Source: Rhytidiadelphus loreus (lineage: Eukaryota > Streptophyta > Bryopsida > Hypnales > Hylocomiaceae). From it: 64,000 nucleotides of DNA. Positions 20,377-31,079 of this stretch are shown here, in pieces. Every line of letters starts with the position of its first letter. Positions within the stretch are counted from its first letter, which is position 1. A model generated the notes under the pieces. The model saw only the letters and a program-made list of their open reading frames with translations, was not told the DNA's origin and made no database searches. The position numbers and the translations under genes were made by a program. The stretch lies in NCBI GenBank assembly GCA_947034895.1, contig OX344761.1, positions 24,564,863-24,628,862 of the forward strand, written 5' to 3'.

Positions 20377-21873
20377 CTAATATGAATGGCGGAAGTGTTC
20401 ATCCAGCATAGGCCAATTGCACCGACCGGAAAAGAAATTGATGATGTGAGACAAACCGCCACGGTAATTCGAACCTTCTCTGCAAGGCCGCTCCATGTAT
20501 GAGTGAAACATAAGGGCCAAAACGTGGTGACTCAACTTCGTCAGTTCAGCTGATTCCCGATGCAACTTGTAGTATTCTTCAAACATGCAATCCTTGTTGA
20601 TGCGTTGAGCAAGTTTAAAAATTGCATATTCTTCTGATGCACGTGATAGATTTGGAATGATTGACCCATCTGCATCTCTTTTGTGCACATACGCAATCTT
20701 CGGGTCCACCCACCACCTCTTTCTCAAAGCCTCCTCCATGTCACTCGCACATGTAAACGTGTATAAAGACTTCATTGGTTCAGAAGCTATGGTAGTCATG
20801 CCCCAATCGCAGACTCCAATGTACACGCGTGACTCGTCTTCAGGAAAGCGAAACATTATGTTGTCTAGAGAGATGTCATTGTGAAGATGTCCTGAAATGT
20901 GCACCGCATTCATGATGTGCAATAATGCCCATGCGAGTTGCGTGCGCTTCTTCCTAAATCGTCCGAGACGGTAAGCTTCAATCGACTCTACCTCTGTTGG
21001 CCTCGAATAGTGCAACCGAATGGCAATGTTGTCTGGATAATCATTATCCAAGTGCATCATGTGCCGTAGTATTCCGCCATTCCACCAATACAAATACCCT
21101 TCATTTGTTGTTCCATGAACTGCAGCAAACCGTATAACTCCAGAATGTGGAATCCGCACTGCTATTGACTCGTTCTGGTGTTCCAATCTCGCAAGATGAG
21201 GCTGTGTGCGGTGTTGATTGGATAGCTTTGCTGCAAACTCCCAAAATGTAGCTATCCCTGGACACCCTTCAATTCGAACCCTACGAATTGTTGCATATCC
21301 ACCCTTCATGGTTTTTTGGTCTTGAGCGATCACTCGTGCCATGTCGGGAAGTGCTATGAGGTGTTGTCTGCCTCGATCCAGTTCAGCCACTCCATCAGTG
21401 CTATTCCACCAACCCAAAGATCCTCGTCTGTTACGGCTCTTTGTAAACGGCTTGCATCGTGCAACAAACAAGTCAACTTTCAGAATGACTTCACGAAAAT
21501 CCTCATCATTTTCCCGATATTGAGAGCCATACCTTGCAAGCACCATTGATGCATTCCACAATGCATCGTGGACCCTATTCTCCAAGAATTTTGGAAAGCC
21601 TTTCTTCTCCATCTCGTGGTGCCATTCCGGAACGCTAAGCGCATTCATCATCAGTTGCCACATGTCCGCCTTGAATTTCTGCGAGCACTCCTCGTTGTAC
21701 CTAACGTATTTGTTGTGTAGTGACATCGTGGTTTCCGACTCATAGAAATTGACGATCAACTTGATCAAAAATCTCTTGCATGCATCAGAGGGAATGTCCC
21801 TACTTGCCTCATTGTATGAACCTCCTTCGTGCTCCATTTGTTTCCTCTTTGCAGCCTTCTTTGTTCGTGGCAT
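20377..21873 (-). CDS. Divergent protein-kinase-like protein (HxD present, DWG instead of DFG)
   Basis: The 498-residue frame is intact. I chose the ATG at 21873 (MPRTKKAAKRKQ, a likely nuclear localisation signal) because the 54 upstream codons look non-coding. The catalytic-loop motif is LHNDISLDNIMF (Asp 333) and the metal-binding motif is GVCDWGM (Asp 356), at near-normal spacing. A Gly-rich loop and VAIK Lys are not obvious in the first half, so ATP binding may be unusual. The C-terminal part (ELTKLSHHVLALMFHSYMERPC) has no clear activation-segment APE. It could be a lineage-specific or element-associated kinase or pseudokinase. A GC-rich GAC zone of the repeat family lies only 200-380 bp upstream, so the promoter overlaps mobile DNA. 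Confidence 0.68.
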   Translation of the reverse strand: MPRTKKAAKRKQMEHEGGSYNEASRDIPSDACKRFLIKLIVNFYESETTMSLHNKYVRYNEECSQKFKADMWQLMMNALSVPEWHHEMEKKGFPKFLENRVHDALWNASMVLARYGSQYRENDEDFREVILKVDLFVARCKPFTKSRNRRGSLGWWNSTDGVAELDRGRQHLIALPDMARVIAQDQKTMKGGYATIRRVRIEGCPGIATFWEFAAKLSNQHRTQPHLARLEHQNESIAVRIPHSGVIRFAAVHGTTNEGYLYWWNGGILRHMMHLDNDYPDNIAIRLHYSRPTEVESIEAYRLGRFRKKRTQLAWALLHIMNAVHISGHLHNDISLDNIMFRFPEDESRVYIGVCDWGMTTIASEPMKSLYTFTCASDMEEALRKRWWVDPKIAYVHKRDADGSIIPNLSRASEEYAIFKLAQRINKDCMFEEYYKLHRESAELTKLSHHVLALMFHSYMERPCREGSNYRGGLSHIINFFSGRCNWPMLDEHFRHSY

Positions 21874-22081
21874 CGTGATGAACTTCTTGTATGAATGAAT
21901 ATTCGCAAAATGAAATGATAATTTCAAGTTCAAGTGAAACTCAAACCAAAACTGAAAAAAATGGCAATAAGGGGCCCCCAAAATCGCACTCTTGCTTTCC
22001 CAAGAAGAGGAACCAATGGGGGCATGAACCACCAAGCTCTCCGCTTCACTCTTGCAATATGCAAGGGGGAAAACAAAAGTG

Positions 22082-23000
22082 AGGATCGGACGGGCCCGTC
22101 CGACTCTCTTATACCTTTCCGACGCCCTTTTTCCGACGCACGGTCTGCGTCGGAAATCCGACGCCCACGACGCGGCCGACAGATCGGACGGCCCCCGTGA
22201 GGCGGACGGCGCGGCAGTTCGACAGATTGGACAGCGCGGCAGACTTTAGAGAACGGACGACTCCGATAAATTCAATTTTCACCCCTTAATCCTTTACTTC
22301 CTAAGAAGCCCATTTTCGGCCTCACATTTTTGCAACAATTTCGAAGAGTTTATATGGAAATTTTTATTTATTTTAATAAAAATATTTCTTTTAAACCAAT
22401 GCATCCAATATTCTTTTATTATTTTCTTGAAACAAATGGACAATTTGCATGCAATTTTCTTCACTCAAACTAATGATATAATGAAATTTTCCATTTAGAT
22501 TATACTTGCCACGATATGAACAATCAAAGTTTGTAACTTAAAATCATAAATTAGCATTCCAAGTGTAAGAAAAGAATTTCTTTCAAGGTAATCCTATGAT
22601 TGCCCACAAAACAAGAAAATCCATAACTTTCGCATCATGAATCCAATTGGAATGAATCAAAGCTTCCCATTTAGAGGAAAATATAATATACAAGAAAAAA
22701 AAAATTCAATTTTGATTCAAATTTCTAGTGGATTTTTTGGGTTGCTCGGTCTCACCCATTTTGAAGTTAATAGGTTATGGTGCAAAAACTTTTGCGCACG
22801 GACACCAACAAAAACATAAATTATATTCCCTAAAAACTCATCAATTTATCTATCTTATGAAAAAATTCCTGAAAATTTCAACAAAAAATGAGACCACCCG
22901 AAATTCATTTTGTCCCCCTTTACTTGACAAAATCACGAAATTCGTTAAAGTAGGAGGTCCACAAAACAAAATTAGACCATGTAAGGGACGCAACTAAATT
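22082..23000 (+). mobile_element. GAC-terminus repeat family, copy 2 (partial)
   Basis: A TCGGACGG/TCCGACGC-rich zone (22085-22255) is followed at 22600-22870 by the module AATGAATCAAAGCTTCCCAT, then GGGTTGCTCGGTCTCACCCA and GACACCAACAAAAACATAAA, shared with 18.9 and 24.1-24.3 kb. The clear GGGTTGTC terminus is missing. Confidence 0.5.
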
Positions 23001-23267
23001 TCAAAGAATTGAAACAACTTGAAGTATTTTTCAATGGAATTTCATTGATAGACAAAGAAAATTGACTTGTAAATCAAGTCCTTTCCTATTATGTACATGA
23101 AGCTTCATGGAATTAGTTATGAAATTTTGAATGCAATTTTGGAAATAGAAAAAATAGGAATGCATTAACATTAGTTAAATTTAAGCACTCTTTCTTTATG
23201 TTTTTCATAGGAAGAATAGGAAGATTACCAAATATAGAAACCGTGACTCCAAACATTTTTGTCCATC

Positions 23268-24320
23268 ACAATTAGGGTTGTTCGCTGCGACAGCGCGACA
23301 CCGCGACAGATAGACGTCGCGCGACGTCTAGTAGAGCTCGCGCGACGTCACAAAAAGTCAAATTTACCTTTGACTTTATATAAAATTACCCCCCTCCAGC
23401 TACATGCCATGTGGCATCTACATGGCAAACTCAAGGGGCGCATACAGGTACTAGGCGACTGCATGTAGGGGCGACTGGAGGTAGGGGCGACCTCTTGTAG
23501 GAGTGATTTGTAGTGCAATTCAAAACTGCCACTTCTACTGCAGTCATCCAAGAAAATAGAAAAAATATTTTTTGGAGAATCTAACCGTAAGATCTTGTAC
23601 TTAAGTTGTCTAAGATCATGTGGTAAAAAATTCATAAAGTTTGGCCATATAGATTGGAAGATATTAGCATTCAAAGTTGGAAAAAAAAATTGAACTTTGG
23701 CTTGCAATTTCAGATGACTTTGACCACCATTTGTGGAAAAAAATTGCACTATAAACTCTAAATTTTAAAAAATTATGTTGAAAAATTGAATTAAAAGTTT
23801 AAGCAAAAAATTTCAATAGAAACACACTTGATTTTCATTCTTTAAGAAATTGTTGAATAGAAGTTGGTCTATGATTGAATGAAAAACTAAATTGTTAATA
23901 GCTCTAAGTTGGAATTGAAACACAATAAGCACAATGGTGAGATTGTTCTAGTAGACAAACTTAACTATATTAAACAATTTTCAAAAAAGTTGTATAAATT
24001 GCATTCAAAAATATATCATATAAGATGTTTTTTCAAAAAATTGTTTAGATTGTCTAAAAGACAAGATTGTCCATAATTTTTTCATTGCTAGTCCAAATGG
24101 AATGAATCAAAGCTTTACATGTAGACAAAAATATAATATTTGAGGGAAAAAAATTTAATATTAATTGACTTATTGTAATTTTTTTGTTGCTTGCTGATCT
24201 CTATTTTCAGCTTAGGGTGGCATAAATTTTGCTTTTGGACACCAATTGAAGAAAAATTTATATTCTTACAAAGATGATGTACTCTTCTATCCTCCAAAAA
24301 AGTTCAAAAAATGAAAATGA
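23268..24320 (+). mobile_element. Left arm of a long inverted-repeat element (GAC family)
   Basis: Order of modules: terminus TTAGGGTTGTTCGC (about 23272); GACGTCGCGCGACGTC zone; an AATTACCCCC segment; CTACATGGCAAAC; phased GGGGCGAC words (23438-23490); core with AAAACTGCCA, AAGATCTTG, TAGATTGGAAGATATTAGCA and TTCAAAG (23521-23670); then the AATGAATCAAAGC module (24100) and GGACACCAATTGAAG (24236). The first seven steps recur in the same order, inverted, at 29615 down to 29050. Confidence 0.68.
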
Positions 24321-25076
24321 AAATTGACACTATATGCACCTACTTGAACTCTTTAAAGTCCTTCAAAAGGACTCAAGTTGGTCCTTTAGGGGTTAAAACT
24401 CAACTTTATTTTTGTACACTTTTACACACATTAGTTTAGAAGCAAATAAATTAAAGTACATTGTTTGGAAAAAATTACAAAATATTTGCACAAAAGAATT
24501 CAAATTCAAGATTCAATACATAGACCTTGGCACCTAGCGTTTTGAATATTTAATATTTTTTCTAAATGCCACATCATATAAAAAGTGGTTAATATATTTA
24601 CTTTCCTTTTCAAAATTTAGAAGCATGAAATGTGACCTCTGTTTTTATTTGTACTAACATAATAACAACATACCCTATTACAAAACATCAATGCGATAAA
24701 CAACTTCAGGGGCTTTATCAACCATGAGTAGCTTTACCACCTATCTACATATTAGTTGCTTCTTTGAATCAGATTCAATGACTATACCCAACTTCCTCAC
24801 AAAGTACCTCATTACTAATGTGTTTTCAAATATTCCATTGTCATATTTGAGTAGTTGCGTGGATTAGTGTCTCTATAGTAGCACCTGCGGCCTTACTATA
24901 GGTAACTAAAATCAAAAGAGTCCTTTTATTAATGACCACATCGTCAAATATTTGTTTCTACTAAAGATCTCTCATTAAAAAGCGTATAATCTCTGTCCTC
25001 ACTTGTTGGTGACCAACTTTGAATTAGAAGCACATGTCATTATGTCACCATATGCTAAATGATGTCAATTTTAGTT
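24321..25076. other. AT-rich gene-free spacer between left arm and satellite
   Basis: Contains a TTTAGGGGTTAAAA word at 24387 and no supported gene. Confidence 0.5.
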
Positions 25077-26371
25077 GCCCCTAAAAAAACCCAAACGGCC
25101 CAAATTTGCCAATTTTTGGACAAAAAGAAGGCCATTCTTTCCACCTCCACCCGCACTCGCCCCTTACCCGAGGTCGCCCTTAAGCACTCGCCGTGACCCG
25201 CGTTCTCCTCCATGAGAGGTCGCCCAAGACCCGAAGTCGCCCCTAAACCCCCCAAACGGCCCAAATTTGCCAATTTCTGGACAGAAAGAAGGCCATTCTT
25301 TCCACCTCCACCCGCGGTCGCCCCTTACCCGAGGTCGCCCTTAAGCACTCGCCCTGACCCGCGTTCTCCTCCATGAGAGGTCGCCCAAGACCCGAAGTCG
25401 CCCCTAAACCCCCCAAACGGCCCAAATTTGCCAATTTCTGGACAGAAAGAAGGCCATTCTTTCCACCTCCACCCGCGGTCGCCCCTTACCCGAGGTCGCC
25501 CTTAAGCACTCGCCCTGACCCGCGTTCTCCTCCATGAGAGGTCGCCCAAGACCCGAAGTCGCCCCTAAACCCCCCAAACGGCCCAAATTTGCCAATTTTT
25601 GGACAAAAGGAGGGCCATTCTTTCCACCTCCACCCGCACTCGCCCCTTACCCGAGGTCGCCCTTAAGCACTCGCCCTGACCCGCATTCTCCTCCATGAGA
25701 GGTCGCCCAAGACCCGAAGTCGCCCCTAAATTCCCCAAACGGCCCAAATTTGCCAATTTTTGGACAAAAGGAGGGCCATTCTTTCCACCTCCACCCGCAC
25801 TCGCCCCTTACCTGAGGTCGCCCTTAAGCACTCGCCCTGACCCGCATTCTCCTCCATGAGAGGTCGCCCAAGACCCGAAGTCGCCCCTAAATTCCCCAAA
25901 CGGCCCAAATTTGCCAATTTTTGGACAAAAGGAGGGCCATTCTTTCCACCTCCACCCGCACTCGCCCCTTACCCGAGGTCGCCCTTAAGCACTCGCCCTG
26001 ACCCGCGTTCTCTTCCATGAGAGGTCGCCCAAGACCCGAAGTCGCCCCTAGAAACCCTCAAACGGCCCAAATTTGTCAATTTTTGGACAAAAGGAGGGCC
26101 ATTCTTTCCACCTCCACCCGCACTCGCCCCTTATCCGAGGTCGCCCTTAAGCACTCGCCTTGACCCGCGTTCTCCTCCATGAGAGGTCGCCGAAGACCCG
26201 AAGTCGCCCCTAAACCCCCCCCCAAACGGCCCAAATTTGCCAATTTTTGGACAAAAGGAGGGCCATTCTTTCCACCTCCACCCGCACTCGCCCCTTACCC
26301 GAGGTCGCCATTAAGCACTCGCCCTAACCCGCGTTCTCCTTCATGAGAGGTCGCCCAAGACTCAAAGTTAC
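25077..26371. repeat. 161-bp GC-rich satellite, eight copies
   Basis: The landmark GGCCCAAATTTG starts at 25097, 25258, 25419, 25580, 25741, 25902, 26064 and 26228, a 161-bp step with two small insertions. Two subfamilies are visible: copies 2-3 have CTGGACAGAAAGAAGG and CGCGGTCG, while the others mostly have TTGGACAAAAGGAGGG and GCACTCG. Each unit contains CTCGCCCC/GTCGCCC words at roughly 16-20-bp spacing. Short minus-strand frames recur once per unit and are a by-product of the repeat. Confidence 0.95.
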
Positions 26372-26759
26372 TTGAAAAATTCATTGGATTGCATTTTTGG
26401 GGTGATGAAAGTAGAAATTAACAACTTCATTATAGTCAATTACTTTTGTTTTAGTTTGCTAGGTACATTAGTGGACATACCTTGTTAGGTGAGCTAAGTA
26501 AATGGACCTTGATGAGATCAGATTTCATAGCTTTGATACCTAATCTCATTTATTAGAAATGAAAGCTTTTCTAAAAATCTAGTTGCTTTGGATTCTCTAT
26601 AGTACTACTTGTATTTGATAATATCTTGTTTGATCTATTAATTAGCTCTAGTATATAAATTTTATGGCAAGATGTCATCTTCTATTGAACACTCAAGTTT
26701 TGCAAATATGCAATTTTGTTAAATATATATCAATGGTTCATTTTCATTTATTCGGTTGG

Positions 26760-28375
26760 GATTATATGATATGAAATAAATCAAATAAGAAAGATCATAC
26801 ATATCTCTCCATCTATTTTTTTGTATTTTAGAAATCATTTGATAAATTTTATACTTTTAGAATGACTATTTGAGATTTGTTTAAATCCGTAGGGGAAATT
26901 TTCATTTAAATCTTTTCCCCATTAATTTAGAAGTGAATATGGTAAATAATTCATAAGTACAAAGATGTTTGGAGAATCAAGAAAATTAAATGGGGAAGGT
27001 ATTGCAAATATCTTCATGCATTATTTTGTATCTTGAAAAACAATTTATAAATAATACACCCATAGGATAAGTCTTTGAGATTTGCATAAATCAAAAGGAG
27101 AAGTTTTCATTTAAATTCCTTCCCCACTGATTTTTTAAATTAAGATGAAGGTGGTAAATAATTCATAAGTACAAAGGATGCTTGGAGAATCAAGAAAATT
27201 AAATGGGGAAGGTATTGCAAATATCTCCATTCATTCTTTTGTATCTTGAAAAACAATTTATAAATAATACACCTATAGGATAAGTCTTTGAGATTTGCAT
27301 AAATCAAAAGGGGAAGTTTTAATTCAAATCTCTTCTTTCTAATTTTTAAGTTAGAGATAAATGTGGTAAATAATTCATAAGTAGTTGAGTACAAGGATGC
27401 TTGGAGAATCAAGAAAATTAAATGGGGAAGGTATTGCAAATATCTTCATGCATTATTTGTATCTTGAAAAACAATTTATAAATAATACACCTATAGGATA
27501 AGTCTTTGAGATTTGCATAAATCAAAAGGGGAAGTTTTAATTCAAATCTCTTCCTTCTAATTTTTAAGTTAGAGATAAATGTGGTAAATAATTCATAAGT
27601 AGTTGAGTACAAGGATGCTTGGAGAATCAAGAAAATTAAATGGGGAAGGTATTGCAAATATCTTCATGCATTATTTTGTATCTTGAAAAACAATTTATAA
27701 ATAATACACCTATAGGATAAGTCTTTGAGATTTGCATAAATCAAAAGGGGAAGTTTTAATTCAAATCTCTTCCTTCTAATTTTTAAGTTAGAGATAAATG
27801 TGGTAAATAATTTATAAGTAGTTGAGTACAAGGATGCTTGGAGAATCAAGAAAATTAAATGGGGAAGGTATTGCAAATATCTTCATTCATTATTTTGTAT
27901 TTTGAAATACATTTGATAAATAATACTCCCATAGGATGATTATTTGAGATTGCATATATTAAATCAAATGGAATAATTCTTATTTAAATCTCTTTCTTCT
28001 AATTTTTAAGCTTGAAATTAAAGTGGTAAATAATACATGAGTATGATGAATTGATGATACTTGGAAGATAGTGAAATTCAAAATGGAAAGCTCTTTCTAA
28101 AATCTACATTTTATTATTTTGTATTTTAAAATCTACTTCATAAATAATACCCTGGTAGGATGACTTTTAGAGATTTGCGTAATTCAAGAGGAGAAGCTCT
28201 AATTTAAATCTCTTTCCTCTATTTTTAAATTTTAGATGAAGGTGGTAAATTATACATAAGTATGATGATGCATAGAGAATAGAGAAAATCAAATAGGAAT
28301 GTTTTTATACAAATCTTCAGAGGGTGTTCAAATTTAAAATCCACTTGTTAAATAATACACTGATAGGATGTTAAT
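26760..28375. repeat. About 219-bp AT-rich tandem repeat, five good copies with decayed flanks
   Basis: The landmark GGAGAATCAAG starts at 26971, 27184, 27403, 27621 and 27840 (steps 213, 219, 218, 219). Units share GGGGAAGGTATTGCAAATAT, AACAATTTATAAATAATACA and GATAAGTCTTTGAGATTTGC. Degenerate units flank it on both sides (for example near 28060 and 28270). Confidence 0.93.
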
Positions 28376-28619
28376 CTCTAAATTCTCATTGTCTTCACAA
28401 GGGGCAAATGGATTTTGGCCAAGTACTTATATGGTCAAATTTTTATGAAAAGATAGGAAAAAAAAATTAGCTTTCTAGGAATGTAATTTTAATTTTAATT
28501 GGTGCCTAGGAGCAAGAGTTATACAACAATTAGCTTTGATCTAAATTAAATCATTTGGATGAGCAAAAACAAATCTTGAAAAATTTGAATTAAAAATTAA
28601 TTTTTTTTCTCATATATTT

Positions 28620-29615
28620 TATTTTATTTTCATATGGAAAGCTTTTATTCATTTCATTTGGATTTATGATATGAAGAGGTTGCCAAGAAGTTGTAGAGCA
28701 TCTTGTTTTGCAAGCAATTATAATATTGATTTGTAAAATATAGGTATAGGATTTGTTTTTGAGTTCAATTTTCAGAAAAATTCAAAACAAATAGGTCCAC
28801 CAAATCAACATTGATTGTTAGAACAATCTCACTATTGGAATTCGTGAGTTTTAATTCCATCTTAGAGCTATTAATGATTTAGTTTTTTCCTCTATGATAC
28901 CTTCTTCTACTAAATAAATTTTTAAATAATGAAAATTACATTATATTTTAAACTTTTATTTTTTCTATATTTTCAACTCAATTTTGAATGATGAAAAAAA
29001 ACTAAATTCAAGATCTACAATTCAAACTATTTAAGTTAAGAAGATTTGAAGTCTTAAACTAGTTTGCCATTGTGCCAAAAAAACACAATCTCTTCACTTT
29101 GAATGCATTTATCTTGCAATCTATGTGGTCAAAATGTCTGAAATTTTTTCCATGCATTCTCAAACTATTCTATTGCAAGATCCTATGGTAACATATGGAA
29201 AAAAAATACCATTCTAAATTTTTTTTCTCTTTGCAATTTGCACAAAAATGGCAGTTTTGAGTGTTTTTTGACAATTGCAACAAGGAGGTCGCCCCCCTGG
29301 ACCAGCAGTCGCCCCTTTGGACCAGAGGTCACCCTAATTTTAGAACCCGTACTCGCCCCATTTGTACTTGTACGCGCCCCCATCCGCGGTCGCCCAAGGC
29401 TGAAGTACATGCGCCCCTACCCGCAGTCGCCCAAGTTGGCTTTCCACGTCATTTTGTAAACCTTGCCACGTAGGCAAAATCTATTTACCGTGGGGTAAAT
29501 TTTTTTACCCCTCCGCGACGCGATGTCAAGTAAACTCGACACTTGGTGACACGCGACACGTGACGTCAGACGTCATACACGACGCCTAAACCCAAAAATA
29601 TGTCAGACAAGACAA
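28620..29615 (-). mobile_element. Right arm of the long inverted-repeat element
   Basis: Read on the minus strand: terminus CCAGGGTTGTCTTGTCTGAC (from about 29618); GACGTCTGACGTCACGTGTCG zone; AAATTTACCCC; CCTACGTGGCAAGG; phased GGGCGAC words (29287-29440); core CAAAACTGCC, AGGATCTTGCAATAG, GACCACATAGATTGCAAGAT and GCATTCAAAGTG (29094-29270). This is collinear with the left arm at 23268. A weaker AATGAATAAAAGC module lies at 28640. Confidence 0.7.
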
Positions 29616-30950
29616 CCCTGGTTTGGCTAGATGGCAACAAGAAGAAAGTACCAGCACCTCATGGAAGAGTGAAGTTGATAATACATACACACGAGGACTT
29701 GGGGCACTTTGGAGTGTGGAGAACTCATAGTTTGGTGCAGATTCACTATTGGTGGCGAGGTATGCAAATGCAAGTTCAACAATTGGTAGCTAGATGCACA
29801 ATGTGCAATAGAGTGCGGGCATCTTTTAATGCCCCGATGCCTTAGTTACAACCGTTGTCAATCATGGGATTGGGCTATCGATGGAGTTTGGACTTTGCAA
29901 GACCATTGCCGGTGACTTCATGATATATCAAGTATGTATTGGTGATGATTGAACATTTTTCAAAACAAATTGAGTTGGTGGCATTGCCTGGCAAATTCAG
30001 TGAAGGGGCTACTTATTCATTTTTGGATCATGTTTTGAGTCGCTTTGGAGTTCCAGCAAAGGTATTGACTGACCAAGGACGTGAATTTCTCGGAGAATTT
30101 CAAGCCTTATGTGGACAAGCAATGATTGATCACCGCATTACTTCAAGAAATCATCCCGAAGCAGATGGATTGGTAGAGCGCATGGTGCAAACTGTCAAGA
30201 AGGGACTTCAAAAATATAGCTTGAAGAAAGGGCATCATGGAGATTGGGACTTACAACTTCCGTGGATAGCAATGGACTCTTTCGCTTCTTTTTCACCAGG
30301 CTATTACTTATTGTTTGGGCATCATTTGGTTTTACCAATGGCAATCAAACAAGATGTAGACAAGATATTGGATCACATGGATGATAAAAACACGTGGACT
30401 CACGTATGCAAACAATGTGCGGAATTATACAAGAGAGTGATGCCAATGGCTTTGGAGAACCTCTCTATTGTGCATCATAGAGACACTTTGTGTTGTGCAA
30501 CAATATGAGAAGGGGGCTATAGGCCTCAAGTGCAACATTTTCTGTCTAATGACTATGTCTACTTGCAACAAATGGCGTCTACCACCCTCGACGTGACAAC
30601 AAGGCATATTATTCTACAAGTGTGTGAGGTGCTCAAATTGGGAGTGTTACTCTTGGAGGGTCGTGATGGCAAGATCTGGAAGGATCATACGCACAATTGT
30701 GCGCCGTGTCACTTGCTACCCATTGATGGACGTATTGATTCCAGCATGTCATGAATTTCGGTTGGGTTGAAATGCGTGTTGTGTGGAATAGTGGAAGCCC
30801 CAAAAGCACTGTCACTATGGAATTGTGTGATGTTTGTTCCATAGGGTGGAATATGGATTGTTTGAATCCTCCTTTGGAAGAAATCCCAGCATGCTGTTGG
30901 ATTTGTCCCAAATGTGTATCGGGGCGAAATAAACCATCAACATCTTAGTA
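29600..30950 (+). pseudogene. Ty3/gypsy integrase fragment with a PHD-finger-like tail
   Basis: An HHCC zinc-binding domain is visible (THEDLGHFGV, then ARCTMCNRVRA). The rve core follows with WSLDFARP (first Asp), AKVLTDQGREFLGEF (second Asp) and NHPEADGLVERMVQ (Glu), plus HRITSRNH typical of gypsy integrase. Downstream come LLLEGRDGKIWKDH, NCAPCHLLPID and, in another frame, CDVCSIGWNMDCLNPPLEEIP...WICPKC. The last resembles the second half of a PHD finger, with Asn where the His is expected. Stops at 29843 (TAG), 29921 (TGA) and 30506 (TGA) plus a frameshift near 30751 make it non-functional. Protease, RT and gag are absent upstream, where the GAC-family terminus abuts. A purine run (GCAAAGGGGGCGAG, 31030) may be the polypurine tract; an LTR is not confirmed. 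Confidence 0.82.
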
Positions 30951-31079
30951 TGGGTTTTCCATTGGATTCTCGTTAGTACTTTGAAGAAGACCATTGAGTT
31001 CGCCAGTGCCGAAGGGGCTTCAGCACTAGCAAAGGGGGCGAGTAAAGAAGTGGTTGTGAAACCACTTTCTACACTTGTG

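Noticed and set aside
25055..25917. Series of 63-codon minus-strand frames
   Set aside because: They repeat once per 161-bp satellite unit and are a by-product of the tandem array.
27140..27876. Minus-strand frames of 70-99 codons (MQYLPHLIFLILQ...)
   Set aside because: They recur with the 219-bp AT-rich tandem repeat and have no domain features.
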